A program made the position numbers and the translations under genes. A model generated the notes under the pieces. The model saw nothing but the letters and a program-made list of their open reading frames with translations, did not search any database and was not told the DNA's origin. DNA of 38,945 nucleotides from an uncultured Verrucomicrobia subdivision 3 bacterium (lineage in GTDB: Bacteria > Verrucomicrobiota > Verrucomicrobiia > Limisphaerales > UBA11358). Location: positions 1 through 38,945 of the forward strand of contig CAJAQO010000274.1 of NCBI GenBank assembly GCA_903944085.1, given 5' to 3'. Shown piece by piece: positions 31,246-38,945 of the stretch; within the stretch, counting starts at the first letter, position 1; the number at the start of each line of letters is the position of its first letter.

Positions 31246-34200
31246 CCGTTCGGCTCCGGCGGTTGCGGCGCGTGTTCTTCACGGGTTTTTTTACTGAAAC
31301 GCGCCGCGACTTTTTCGACGACGGAAAACGTGACCGGCACGATAAAAATATCCACCAGCGTCGCGCCCAACATGCCGCCGATGACCACCGTGCCCAGCGT
31401 CTGGCGCGACATGCCGCCGGAACCGGACGCGAGCCAGAGCGGCAGGCAGCCGAGAATGAACGCAAACGACGTCATCAAAATCGGCCGCAGCCGGATGCGC
31501 GCACCGGTCATGGCGGCCTCGGCAATTGGTTTGCCTTTTTCGTATTCTATTTTGGCGAAGGAAATGATGAGGATGGCGTTTTTGGCGGCGAGGCCGATGA
31601 GCATGATCAAACCGATTTGCACATAAACATTGTTTTGAAAGCCGCGCAATGTCAGCGCGAGGAACGCGCCCAAAATGGCCGTGGGCGTGCCGAGCAGCAC
31701 ACTCATCGGCAGCGACCAGCTTTCAAATTGCGCGGCGAGAATCAGAAAAACGCACAGGACCGAGAGGCTGAAAATGAGCACGGGCGAAACGCCTTCGGCC
31801 GCCTGCTGTTCCTGGAATGACATGCCGAAATAATCGTGGCCGATCCCCGGCGGCATAGTTTGGGCGAAAACTTCCTCAAGCGCTTTTGTGGCCTGGCCGT
31901 CACTGTAACCGGGTGCCGCCGCGCCGTTGATCTGCGCGCAGGTATATTCGTTGTAGTGCATGACGAATTCGGGTCCGGTGCGATGCTGGATTTCCGTGAA
32001 CGCCGAGAGCGGAACGGCTTGTCCCTGATTGTTGCGCACATAAAACCCCAAAAGATTTTCGGCATGGGTGCGATACTGGGCCTCGGCTTCCAGATAAACC
32101 TGCCATTGTCGCCCAAACCGGTTGAAATAATTCACAAAATAACCGCCCATGAAGGTTTGCAGCGTGTTGTAAACATCGCCGATCGCAATGCCCTGTTTCA
32201 AAACCTTGTCGCGGTCCACTTTGACGAACACCTGCGGCACGTTCGGCAGATACGTCGTCATGATGCCGGCGAGTTCGGGGCGTTTGCGCGCGGCGGCCAT
32301 GAACGCGTCCAGATTTTTCGTCAGAAATGAAGGGTCCTGGCTGCCGGAGCGGTCTTCCAGCATCATGGTGAAACCGCCGGACGTGCCGACGCCGGGAATG
32401 GACGGTGGCGAAAAAGCGGACGCCGTCGCTTCGGGCAGTTTGGCCAGTTCGCTGTTGAGGTGCTTGTTGATTGCCGTGATCTGTTCCTCGGATTTTGTCC
32501 GTTGGCTCCATGGTTTGAGCGTCACGAAAAAGAAGGCGTTGTAAGTGGCCTGCACCTGGCTCAACAGACTGAAACCTTCGACGGTCGTGCAATATTTGAC
32601 GCCCGGTGTGCTTTGTATAATCGCCTCGATCTTCTTGGCGACGGCATCGGTGCGTTCGAGCGACGCGGCGTAGGGCAGTTGCGCTACGACATAGGCGTAG
32701 CCCTGGTCTTCCACCGGCAGAAATGCGCCGGGCAAACGCGCGCCAAGCAAAAGCGCGACGGTTAGAATCACCGCGAGCATGATGATGGTGAAAGCGCTTT
32801 TGCGGATCAGCGTGCCGGCGACTTTGATGTAACCGTCGCGCGCCCGGTCAAACACGCGATTGAACCAGTCGTAAAATTTGCCAAGCGGCCCGCGCGATTT
32901 ATTTTTTTCCTTTGGCTTCAACAACATCGCCGCGAGCGCGGGACTCAGCGACAGCGCGTTGAACGCCGACAGCATGACGGAAATGACAATCGTCAGCGCG
33001 AATTGCTGGTAAAGCCGCCCGGTGATGCCCGCGATGAAAATGGTCGGAACAAATACCGCCGCCAGAATGAGCGCGAGCGAAACGACCGGACCGGCGACTT
33101 CTTCCATCGCCTTGAGCGCGGCGTCTTTGGGCTTCATTCCGTCATCAATGTGCCGTTCGGTTGCCTCGACCACGACAATGGCGTCGTCCACCACCAGCCC
33201 AATCGCCAGCACCAGGCCCAAAAGCGAAAGTGTGTTCAGCGTAAAACCAAAGATCGGAAAAAATGCAAAAGTCCCGATCAGCGCCACCGGAACCGCGCAC
33301 AGCGGAATGAGCGAGGCACGCCAGCCCTGCAGAAAAATGAAAACGACGATGATGACAAGAACCAGCGCGATGACCAGGGTGCGCATGATGTCGTGCATGC
33401 CCTCGGAAACGGCGAGCGTGGTGTCGAGCGAAACGACGTAGTCCAGGTCGGCGGGAAAACTCTGCTTGAGTTTCGCCATGAGTTTGAGCACCGCCTTCTG
33501 GTCGTCGAGCGCATTGGAGTCGGGCAGTTGATAAATCGCCAGGACCGCCGCCGGTTTGCCGTTCAATTTGCCGACGATGTTGTAAAGCTGTGCGCCGAGT
33601 TCCACGCGCGCGACGTCTTTCAACCGCACGATCGAGCCGTCCGGATTTTCGCGGATGATGATGTCGCCAAATTCTTTTTCGGAAACGAGCCGGCCCTGCG
33701 CGGTGATGGCATAGGTGAATTCCTGCCCGTGCGGCGTCGGCGGTCCGCCCACCAACCCGGCGGGATTCGGGGTGTTCTGCGCATTGATGGCGGTGATGAT
33801 GTCATTGACGGTGAGGTTCAGTTTTGCGAGCTGGTCGGGCTTGACCCAAAAGCGCATCGCGTATTGGCCGGCGCCGAAAACATTGATGTTGGAAATGCCC
33901 TTCAACTGCGTGATCTGGTCCACGAGATTGATATAGGCGAAATTCGCGAGGAACGTCGCGTCGTGAGTGCCATTCGGCGACGTGATGGCGATCAACATCA
34001 TCGGACTCGACGGCGATTTCAAAAGAGTGACGCCATATTGTTGGACGGACGCCGGCAGTTGCGACGCGGCCTGGTTTTCGCGGAGTTGCGCGAGCACCTG
34101 GTCAACGTTCGGGTCGGTCTTGACATTGAAATTTATACCCATGCGCATCACGCCATTGTTCGCGCTGACGGAATACATGTAATTCATGTTGTCCACGCCG

Positions 34201-34409
34201 CTCATCTGTTCCTCGATCGGCGTCGCAACGGACTGCGCCAGCGTGAGCGCGTCGCCGCCGAGGAACGTGGTCTGGATGCGGATTTCCGGCGGAACGATGT
34301 TGGGAAATTGCGCGACCGGCAGGCTCACCATCGAAACCAGCCCGATGATCACCATCAAAATGGCGATGACCATCGCGACAATCGGGCGGTTGATGAAAAA
34401 TCTATACAT
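31242..34409 (-). CDS. RND multidrug efflux transporter (HAE1 family, AcrB/MexB-like)
   Basis: A 1055-residue inner-membrane proton-driven pump. It starts MYRFFINRPIVAMVIAILMVIIG, has the GLVVDDAIVVVEATERHI segment with the paired aspartates of transmembrane helix 4, the two periplasmic porter halves, and the conserved lysine in GLAAKNAILIISFAKIEYEKG of helix 10. Length and the HAE1 motifs (GPVVSLALILAAVFVPTIF, TSFAFILGCLPLW) match full-length AcrB-type pumps for hydrophobic and amphiphilic drugs. It lies 33 bases after the adaptor gene and overlaps the outer-membrane gene by ATGA, so translation is probably coupled. No specific substrate can be read from the sequence. Confidence 0.96.
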   Translation of the reverse strand: MYRFFINRPIVAMVIAILMVIIGLVSMVSLPVAQFPNIVPPEIRIQTTFLGGDALTLAQSVATPIEEQMSGVDNMNYMYSVSANNGVMRMGINFNVKTDPNVDQVLAQLRENQAASQLPASVQQYGVTLLKSPSSPMMLIAITSPNGTHDATFLANFAYINLVDQITQLKGISNINVFGAGQYAMRFWVKPDQLAKLNLTVNDIITAINAQNTPNPAGLVGGPPTPHGQEFTYAITAQGRLVSEKEFGDIIIRENPDGSIVRLKDVARVELGAQLYNIVGKLNGKPAAVLAIYQLPDSNALDDQKAVLKLMAKLKQSFPADLDYVVSLDTTLAVSEGMHDIMRTLVIALVLVIIVVFIFLQGWRASLIPLCAVPVALIGTFAFFPIFGFTLNTLSLLGLVLAIGLVVDDAIVVVEATERHIDDGMKPKDAALKAMEEVAGPVVSLALILAAVFVPTIFIAGITGRLYQQFALTIVISVMLSAFNALSLSPALAAMLLKPKEKNKSRGPLGKFYDWFNRVFDRARDGYIKVAGTLIRKSAFTIIMLAVILTVALLLGARLPGAFLPVEDQGYAYVVAQLPYAASLERTDAVAKKIEAIIQSTPGVKYCTTVEGFSLLSQVQATYNAFFFVTLKPWSQRTKSEEQITAINKHLNSELAKLPEATASAFSPPSIPGVGTSGGFTMMLEDRSGSQDPSFLTKNLDAFMAAARKRPELAGIMTTYLPNVPQVFVKVDRDKVLKQGIAIGDVYNTLQTFMGGYFVNYFNRFGRQWQVYLEAEAQYRTHAENLLGFYVRNNQGQAVPLSAFTEIQHRTGPEFVMHYNEYTCAQINGAAAPGYSDGQATKALEEVFAQTMPPGIGHDYFGMSFQEQQAAEGVSPVLIFSLSVLCVFLILAAQFESWSLPMSVLLGTPTAILGAFLALTLRGFQNNVYVQIGLIMLIGLAAKNAILIISFAKIEYEKGKPIAEAAMTGARIRLRPILMTSFAFILGCLPLWLASGSGGMSRQTLGTVVIGGMLGATLVDIFIVPVTFSVVEKVAARFSKKTREEHAPQPPEPNG

Positions 34410-34442
34410 GAATGAATCGCAGGCGCGTCGGGAAAAATATTA

Positions 34443-35621
34443 TCATTTCGTCTGGTTGGTTTGCGCGGCGGCATTTGTCGGCATTCCGGCTTGACCGATC
34501 TGATTGGTTTCCGTCCCAAACGGAATTGGATTTACGACCGCGTCTTCCTTCGCCTTTTGTGTTCCCTCCACCACGACGCGGTCACCCGGTCTGAGGCCGC
34601 TTTCAATGATCCAGTCCGGGCCGACCTGCTCGCCGACGGTGACGGGTTGGAGGTGCGCCGTGTTGGTCTCGCCCACGATGGTGACCTGATAGGAACCTTG
34701 AAGTTGGACCACCGCGCGCTGCGGCACGAGCAGCGCGTTGGTGATGGTGTGCGTTTGCGCGCGGACGCGGCCGTATTGGCCGGGACGCAAAACTAAATTC
34801 GCGTTGGAAAAAAGCCCGACGATTTGCAGCGTGCCGGTGTTCGGATTGATTTGCCGGTCGGCGAAGAGAAATTTTCCTTTTTGCGCGTAAACCGAGCCGT
34901 CGGAAAAGATCAGCTGCAATTCGAGATTGGTTTCGGCACCGCTGCCCGCCGCGTGTTGCCGCCAAAAGTTAAGATGCGATTGTTCGCTGATTTGAAAATT
35001 AACCTTGATCGGGTTAAGCGTCGAAACCGTGGTGAGCAAACCGGACGACGGCGATAGCAGGTCGCCAATCTGCGCCAGCGCAATGCCCGCGAGGCCGTCA
35101 ATCGGCGACATGATTTTGGTGAACCCCAGATTCAACTGCGCGTTTTCCACGGCGGCTTCGTCCGCCTTGACCTGCGCCTCCGCTGCCAGGTTCGCCTGCA
35201 CGGCGTTGTCCAATTCCTCCTCGCTGATCGCCTGTTCCTTCGCCAGCGGCGTGTAGCGTTTCACGTCCAACGCCGTTTTGCCCGCTTGCGCCTGGTCCTG
35301 CGTCAGCTTGGCATCGGCTTGATCGAGCGCCGCCTGAAACGGACGCGGATCAATTTGAAACAGCACATCGCCCTTTTTCACCGCACTGCCTTCGGCGTAG
35401 TTTTGCGTGAGCAGATAACCAGATACCTGTGCGCGAATTTGCGCGTTCACAAAACCATCCAGCGTGCCGATCCATTCCTCAAAAATTGGAACGTTCGTCG
35501 GTGCAAGGGTGACAACCTGAACCTCCGGCGGCAGTGGCGGCGAAGGCTTTTTTTTGCAGCCCACGACCGGCAGCAGCAGCATCGAAAAGCAAAAGGTGCC
35601 AATCAGCCAATGTTTTGCCAT
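34443..35621 (-). CDS. RND efflux adaptor lipoprotein (membrane fusion protein, AcrA/MexA-like)
   Basis: A 392-residue periplasmic adaptor. From the ATG at 35621: lipoprotein signal with lipobox VVGC (MAKHWLIGTFCFSMLLLPVVGCKKK), then the biotin-lipoyl half AQIRAQVSGYLLTQNYAEGSAVKKGDVLFQIDP, an alpha-hairpin (DQAQAGKTALDVKRYTPLAKEQAISEEELDNAV), the lipoyl second half LGFTKIMSPIDGLAGIA, and the beta-barrel and membrane-proximal parts (RPGQYGRVRAQ, LLVPQRAVVQLQGSY). An upstream extension of 33 residues precedes the signal and is rejected. It begins the operon; the promoter lies at about 35642-35669. Confidence 0.94.
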   Translation of the reverse strand: MAKHWLIGTFCFSMLLLPVVGCKKKPSPPLPPEVQVVTLAPTNVPIFEEWIGTLDGFVNAQIRAQVSGYLLTQNYAEGSAVKKGDVLFQIDPRPFQAALDQADAKLTQDQAQAGKTALDVKRYTPLAKEQAISEEELDNAVQANLAAEAQVKADEAAVENAQLNLGFTKIMSPIDGLAGIALAQIGDLLSPSSGLLTTVSTLNPIKVNFQISEQSHLNFWRQHAAGSGAETNLELQLIFSDGSVYAQKGKFLFADRQINPNTGTLQIVGLFSNANLVLRPGQYGRVRAQTHTITNALLVPQRAVVQLQGSYQVTIVGETNTAHLQPVTVGEQVGPDWIIESGLRPGDRVVVEGTQKAKEDAVVNPIPFGTETNQIGQAGMPTNAAAQTNQTK

Positions 35622-35641
35622 ATAACGTAAAATAACTTGGT

Positions 35642-35669
35642 ATATTAACCCGCATTCCTCCGTTGGCAA
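35642..35669 (-). promoter_or_regulatory. Sigma-70-like promoter of the RND efflux operon
   Basis: Read on the minus strand: -35 TTGCCA (35664-35669, five of six consensus bases), 16-base spacer, -10 TAATAT (35642-35647). The expected transcript start, near 35635, leaves a short leader before the adaptor ATG at 35621. No strong Shine-Dalgarno is present. Confidence 0.5.
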
Positions 35670-35672
35670 ATT

Positions 35673-35688
35673 GTCTATTTCGATAGAC
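35673..35688. promoter_or_regulatory. 16-bp palindrome next to the RND promoter (candidate operator)
   Basis: gtctat-ttcg-atagac is a perfect inverted repeat 3 bases upstream of the -35 element. A second small hairpin, cgcc-ttc-ggcg, adjoins it (35688-35698). Placement fits an activator or repressor site for the efflux operon; no regulator gene is adjacent. Confidence 0.45.
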
Positions 35689-35807
35689 GCCTTCGGCGAA
35701 GCTGTTGGTTTTGGCTTCATCGGTCAAGCGCAGGTTTTACGATGCATTCACCGGGCACCAGACACGCAGAATATGTATATGAGTTCAGAGGCTTTCACGA
35801 ACGCGTT

Positions 35808-36416
35808 TCAGTCATGCGACTGCGCCTTGATCGAGTTCGTCACCGATGAATTTGTTTTCGAGAGCAAGAGCAGGAAGACTTCCTGATATAGATTCTGCAT
35901 ATCCTGGCCGATGCCTGCCAGCGCATGGGCGCGTTCGGGCTGCGGCTCATTTTCCCCGGCGACTTTCGCCAAATGCCACGCATAGCTCAACGCCTCGGTT
36001 TGAGTCAGGAGCAAAGTCAGCTCAAATTCATCTCCGCTCCGACTCAATAATTCCTTTTCCTTCGTGGACGCTATCGCATCGCGCGTGGCCAACTCGCCCG
36101 GCGGCAGCCGCAGATCGTCCAGGCGGATTGACGGATCATCCTTCGCAAATTCCTCCAGCAGCTTGGCTCCCGTGCCGGAAGTGGTGGCAATCCGTTTCAC
36201 CAAAGTTTTAACATCGGAATGTTCGGATTTGATGAATCGCAACAGGCTGACATCTTTTTGCTCCTCCAGGAGTTGATGGAGCAGGCTGTAACAATTGTTC
36301 CGCACTGAAGCGCCGCTTTGAACCATTGGCACGGCCTTTGGCGATTGACACCCTGTCAGAAAACAGGCTGCCAAAAACATTCCCGCGAGCAGCGGGAGGA
36401 TGGCCTTGATATTCAC
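35808..36416 (-). CDS. Helical lipoprotein of unknown function
   Basis: A 202-residue lipoprotein: MNIKAILPLLAGMFLAACFLTGCQ has lipobox FLTGC. The mature part is mostly helical with leucine- and charge-rich stretches (NCYSLLHQLLEEQKDVSLLRF, DVKTLVKRIATTSGTGAKLLEEF, FELTLLLTQTEALSYAWHLAKV) and resembles a four-helix bundle. I do not recognise a named family. Its start overlaps the stop of the upstream CBM48-like gene by 4 bases (36413-36416), so the two are co-translated. Context suggests an envelope or stress role. Confidence 0.75.
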   Translation of the reverse strand: MNIKAILPLLAGMFLAACFLTGCQSPKAVPMVQSGASVRNNCYSLLHQLLEEQKDVSLLRFIKSEHSDVKTLVKRIATTSGTGAKLLEEFAKDDPSIRLDDLRLPPGELATRDAIASTKEKELLSRSGDEFELTLLLTQTEALSYAWHLAKVAGENEPQPERAHALAGIGQDMQNLYQEVFLLLLSKTNSSVTNSIKAQSHD

Positions 36417-36859
36417 AAAATGGACGTCCTGACTGACAAGGGCACCGTGAGAACCGAGTTGAAGCCGCCATGAGGATTGGCCATCCGTTGAACAGCTTGA
36501 GGATCTTCAGTCCATCGGCCATCCACGACAAAAAGATATTCATACTGGCCGGACCTCAGCATCAAGCGGACAACCCATTCGCCGGCACCGGTGTTTTTCA
36601 GCGGCGTGGCATCCGGACGCCAGCCATTGAAATTACCGGCGGCCTTCACTTCCCCGGCGAGCGGAGCGAAAAATGTTAGTATTACTTCCTGTTCCTCCAA
36701 CGCGGGAAACCGTTCAGAAATCGGCTGGATGGCCAGCTTGACCTTCACAGCCGCATTTTCGGAAGTCCGCGTGGTTTTGCCGTTCTTTGTGACAACTGGT
36801 TGTGCCGTAGTTTCGGCATCAGCCGCACCGCCATGAGTGACGATTGTATGGGAGTTCAT
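36413..36859 (-). CDS. CBM48/AMPK-type glycogen-recognition domain protein
   Basis: A 148-residue single-domain protein. The C-terminal 90 residues are an Ig-like carbohydrate-binding module of the isoamylase/AMPK-beta type: VILTFFAPLAGEVKAAGNFNGWRPDATPLKNTGAGEWVVRL, SGQYEYLFVVDGRWTEDP and the closing NPHGGFNSVLTVP. The sugar-contacting tryptophans are visible in NGW and RWTEDP. There is no catalytic domain and no signal peptide. Stand-alone modules of this type are seen in stress-related gene groups, and their binding partner is not known. The downstream lipoprotein gene overlaps by ATGA. Confidence 0.85.
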   Translation of the reverse strand: MNSHTIVTHGGAADAETTAQPVVTKNGKTTRTSENAAVKVKLAIQPISERFPALEEQEVILTFFAPLAGEVKAAGNFNGWRPDATPLKNTGAGEWVVRLMLRSGQYEYLFVVDGRWTEDPQAVQRMANPHGGFNSVLTVPLSVRTSIL

Positions 36860-36985
36860 AATTTTGGCTTCTCCATGGTGTGAAACGCAAACCTATTGCT
36901 GCCGGCAGGGCTTTAGTTGTTGCTTAGTTACTAACACTTCCACATCAATCACGCGAATTGGCAAGCCAAAATGCCAGACCATCAA

Positions 36986-37240
36986 CTATTGATTGGTGCT
37001 GGCCGGTAAATTGGTATTCGTATCCGGCAGACTATTCGTCGCCGGCGTGTTTGTATTTAACACGGGCACGCTGTTGATGGCCGACATATTGGTAGATCCG
37101 CCGATCGGGCTGCTGGCACCGCTCATATTTGAGTTGGTAGCCGAGGTGTCGGTTGAACTGCCGGGATTGTTTTGGTTACAACCCACCAGCGCAAAGGCGG
37201 CCACAACGGTGATAGCTGACAGCGTAATCATTGATTTCAT
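36986..37240 (-). CDS. Small Thr/Asn/Ser-rich lipoprotein
   Basis: An 84-residue lipoprotein: MKSMITLSAITVVAAFALVGC gives lipobox ALVGC. The mature part is low-complexity and rich in Asn, Thr and Ser (TDTSATNSNMSGASS ... NTNTPATNSLPDTNTNLPASTNQ), with no fold visible. Short exported proteins of this kind act as spacers or surface tethers in some bacteria; no function can be inferred. It lies between DUF4142 and the CBM48-like gene, all on the minus strand. Confidence 0.7.
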   Translation of the reverse strand: MKSMITLSAITVVAAFALVGCNQNNPGSSTDTSATNSNMSGASSPIGGSTNMSAINSVPVLNTNTPATNSLPDTNTNLPASTNQ

Positions 37241-37340
37241 AAGTTCGTTATTTAGTTTTTGTTGCCGCCAGCGTGTTTTCGCTTTTTCCGCCCCGCCAGC
37301 GTGGCGTTCGCAGGCAAGGGCGCGATCCTGCCACAGACCA

Positions 37341-37913
37341 CTATTTCTTCATGGCCATGACGTGCTGCAAATGCGACTCCACCACCGGAATGGATTTATC
37401 CAGAAAGCTTTTGATATCCGCGTCCTGCGTTGCGGCAAATTCAGCTTTGAACGCCTTGGCATCCTTTTTGTGGCCTTTGATCATGGCGGCGACATAGGCA
37501 TCGTCGAATGCCGAGCCAGTCAAGGCGGCCAATTTATCCACCATCCCTTGATGTTTGGCATCGAGGCTGTCGGGGAGCGTCACACCCTCTTTTGCGGCCA
37601 GTGCTTTCAGGTCATCATTGATGGCTGAATGATCCTTCACCATCATCTGGCCGAATTCCTTCACGTCGGCGCGCAGCCCGTTTTGGGCCGCCAGTTCGCC
37701 CAGTTTCACCTCGGTCATGCCGCCCTGGGCCGCCGCCTGCATAAATTCCTGATCCGTTGCGGACACAGCCGTGGCCGCGCTTGCACTTGGAACGAGAAAT
37801 CCCAACGCCACCAAAGCCAAACCCAAAGCGGCAGATGCTGAATTGAAAATGAGTTTTGCAAACCGGGACTTGCCCTGCTCAACTGTCCGCTGTGCTTTTG
37901 TATTCGTATTCAT
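37341..37913 (-). CDS. DUF4142 (ferritin-like fold) exported protein
   Basis: A 190-residue protein with a signal region (NSASAALGLALVALGFLVPSASA) and a DUF4142 four-helix domain: ATDQEFMQAAAQGGMTEVKLGELAAQNGLRADVKEFGQMMVKDHSAINDDLKALAAKEGV, then FDDAYVAAMIKGHKKDAKAF and SFLDKSIPVVESHLQHVMAMKK. The conserved KDH and ESHLQH histidines follow the family pattern. Members are periplasmic and stress-associated; whether they bind metal is not settled. The gene fits the surrounding envelope-stress set. Confidence 0.92.
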   Translation of the reverse strand: MNTNTKAQRTVEQGKSRFAKLIFNSASAALGLALVALGFLVPSASAATAVSATDQEFMQAAAQGGMTEVKLGELAAQNGLRADVKEFGQMMVKDHSAINDDLKALAAKEGVTLPDSLDAKHQGMVDKLAALTGSAFDDAYVAAMIKGHKKDAKAFKAEFAATQDADIKSFLDKSIPVVESHLQHVMAMKK

Positions 37914-38038
37914 AAGTAATGTTTCGGTTTAATGTCTTTTTAGACATCACGGTCAAAGCATACCCGGCTGATGGCGAGTGCGATATGGGGTGAACACCCC
38001 ATGAAGAATTGAACGACAAAAACACAAAGCGAAGACCT

Positions 38039-38069
38039 GACACGAATTTCACGAATTGGCACGAATTCC
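38039..38069. repeat. cacgaatt word repeat
   Basis: Three copies of the word cacgaatt (acacgaatt, tcacgaatt, ggcacgaatt) lie in a row between the DUF4142 gene and the terminator of the last gene. It belongs to the same class of short interspersed word repeats seen at 1188, 9134, 10389, 11407 and 31151. Confidence 0.7.
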
Positions 38070-38087
38070 ACAGCGCCTTCAGCGCAT

Positions 38088-38115
38088 AAAAAAACGGCCT
38101 CCGTTTCCGAAGGCC
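38088..38115 (-). terminator. Rho-independent terminator of the gene at 38157-38870
   Basis: On the minus strand an 8-bp stem (GGCCTTCG with CGGAGGCC, one G-U pair) closed by a GAAA tetraloop spans 38115-38096 and is followed by GTTTTTTT. It lies 41 bases past the stop of the hypothetical gene. This is the clearest intrinsic terminator in the window. Confidence 0.85.
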
Positions 38116-38156
38116 ACTTGGCTTGTTCAATTTGATTTTTATTTGCCTGCCGTGGC

Positions 38157-38870
38157 TCACGGCTTCGGCGTCGTAGCCGGCGGAGTCGGCGTGGAGCCAT
38201 TGCCGCCGGCGGGCGGGAAGGTGTTCAAACGGAACTGATCGCGGAAGCCGGCGTTGGCGGGGTCGGTCACCGGCCATTGCAGATTGGCGGCGTGTTGGAT
38301 GGTCAGCAGCCGTTCGTATAAATCGGCGGCGTCCTGATTCTTCACGGTGGTGGAAACTTTCGCGCCGCCTTTGTCCTGCGCCTGCGCCTGCTCCACGGTG
38401 CCGAAATTGCCGCGCGCAGCCACAAACGACGCCGTCTCCGCATCCGTCCACGCCTTGAGCTTGAGCGTGGGCAGGTTGTTGGCGTTTTGCACCGAGGCGA
38501 GAATGATGTCGGCTCGGCCCAGCACGGAGCCGAGGTCGTGCGGGATGTTGTTGCCCACTTGAAATTCCTGATGCAGTTTCACGGACTGGCCGGGAAAGGC
38601 GAGCTTGGCGGTTTCGCGCGCCTGCTGCATCCAGTATTGAAGCGTGTCCAGATTAGTGTGCTGGAGCGGCGTGAGGTTGCCGAGTTCGCCGTGGGCGGTT
38701 TTCTGGCTGCCAACATCGGCTTTGACTTTGGCGAGCGCGGCGATGGCGTCGGTGACGTAGTTGGCCGGGAGTCGGTTGGCGACGGCGGCATTGGCCACAG
38801 CGGCATCGGTAATCAGCTTGCCGTTGTGCGTGAGGATGGCAATGGGGAAGTGCGGAATGTGATTGCTCAT
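38157..38870 (-). CDS. Hypothetical protein with helical N-terminal domain and proline/threonine tail
   Basis: A 237-residue protein I cannot assign. It starts MSNHIPHFPIAILTHNGKLITDAAVANAAVANRLPANYV, with no signal peptide, is mainly helical with conserved-looking segments (TLQYWMQQARETAKLAFPG, HQEFQVGNNIPHDLGSVLGRADIILASVQ), and ends in a low-complexity PTPPATTPKP tail. Coding character and a strong terminator downstream support it as a real gene. Just before the ATG on the minus strand is a 6-bp hairpin, aaggtg/cacctt (38890-38871), whose first arm could be the ribosome site. Confidence 0.8.
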   Translation of the reverse strand: MSNHIPHFPIAILTHNGKLITDAAVANAAVANRLPANYVTDAIAALAKVKADVGSQKTAHGELGNLTPLQHTNLDTLQYWMQQARETAKLAFPGQSVKLHQEFQVGNNIPHDLGSVLGRADIILASVQNANNLPTLKLKAWTDAETASFVAARGNFGTVEQAQAQDKGGAKVSTTVKNQDAADLYERLLTIQHAANLQWPVTDPANAGFRDQFRLNTFPPAGGNGSTPTPPATTPKP

Positions 38871-38890
38871 AAGGTGATGTTAAACACCTT
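38871..38890 (-). promoter_or_regulatory. Start-proximal hairpin that may mask the ribosome site
   Basis: On the minus strand aaggtg (38890-38885), an 8-base loop and cacctt (38876-38871) form a stem ending exactly at the ATG (38870-38868). The first arm resembles a Shine-Dalgarno sequence, so the stem would hide it. Function inferred. Confidence 0.4.
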
Positions 38891-38945
38891 TCCGCTTTTC
38901 GTGTCAAAATAAATTTTGCAAATTTTGAGCGAAGCGGAGCCAACG

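Noticed and set aside
1-38945. tRNA, rRNA or riboswitch genes (including a cobalamin riboswitch before the methyltransferase gene)
   Set aside because: No cloverleaf, rRNA segment or B12-box was recognised by eye in the gaps, including 13631-13735; a covariance search would be needed to exclude degenerate forms.

Overview
The window looks like chromosomal DNA from a Verrucomicrobiota-type bacterium (PVC group). Supporting this are the general protein style, an ECF-type sigma factor of the kind expanded in that phylum, a PTS IIA domain fused to a helix-turn-helix, secreted GH2 and GH95 glycosidases, a Tat-exported Gfo/Idh/MocA oxidoreductase, and many short interspersed word-type repeats. The placement is inference from memory of these families; there is no rRNA or marker gene here. 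Most of the DNA is G+C-rich. A first lipoprotein gene and one patch inside the GH2 gene are clearly more A+T-rich. I saw no tRNA, rRNA, CRISPR array, transposase or phage gene.

Layout. (1) 50-967: A+T-rich lipoprotein gene, then a 340-base gap with two repeat families. (2) 1309-3971: a three-gene cbb3 oxidase accessory operon, ccoG-ccoH-SafE/DsbD-like. (3) 3972-4534: gap with a large imperfect inverted repeat. (4) 4535-6672, minus: ECF sigma factor and Tat-exported oxidoreductase. (5) 6922-7992, plus: hypothetical protein and HTH-PTS IIA protein. (6) 7989-19191, minus: a long co-directional run, in transcription order GH2, GH95, homocysteine methyltransferase-like protein, DUF1638 protein, 2Fe-2S/ASKHA corrinoid activator, trpA, a GxxExxY cassette between inverted repeats, and manC. 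(7) 19436-22551, plus: NlpC/P60-like lipoprotein, NIPSNAP protein, PhnA-like zinc-ribbon protein and a small protein, with a 49-residue gene on the opposite strand and a 21-bp tandem array. (8) 22665-25702: DUF4256 gene (minus) and a three-PAS histidine kinase (plus). (9) 25759-29668: envelope or general stress genes (Spy-like, glycine-zipper YflT-like, PRC/BON, HtrA-like). (10) 29779-35621, minus: an RND efflux operon with a recognisable promoter and an adjacent palindrome. (11) 35808-38870, minus: small envelope proteins (lipoprotein, CBM48-like, lipoprotein, DUF4142, hypothetical) ending at a clear terminator.

How the parts work together. The CcoGH group serves assembly of a cbb3-type oxidase whose structural genes are not here. 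GH2 and GH95 probably release galactose- and fucose-type sugars from complex glycans. The methyltransferase, DUF1638 and ASKHA genes are nearly contiguous (gaps of 4 and 2 bp) and look like a cobalamin-linked methyl-transfer module with its reductive activator but no corrinoid protein. The right third is dominated by stress and envelope functions.

The most unusual content is repeat DNA: a GxxExxY gene enclosed by near-perfect 31-bp inverted repeats that supply its start codon; an exactly phased 21-bp array closed by a 15-bp perfect hairpin; four hairpins in a row upstream of GH2; and word repeats that have become part of coding sequences (OMF signal region, ASKHA interior).
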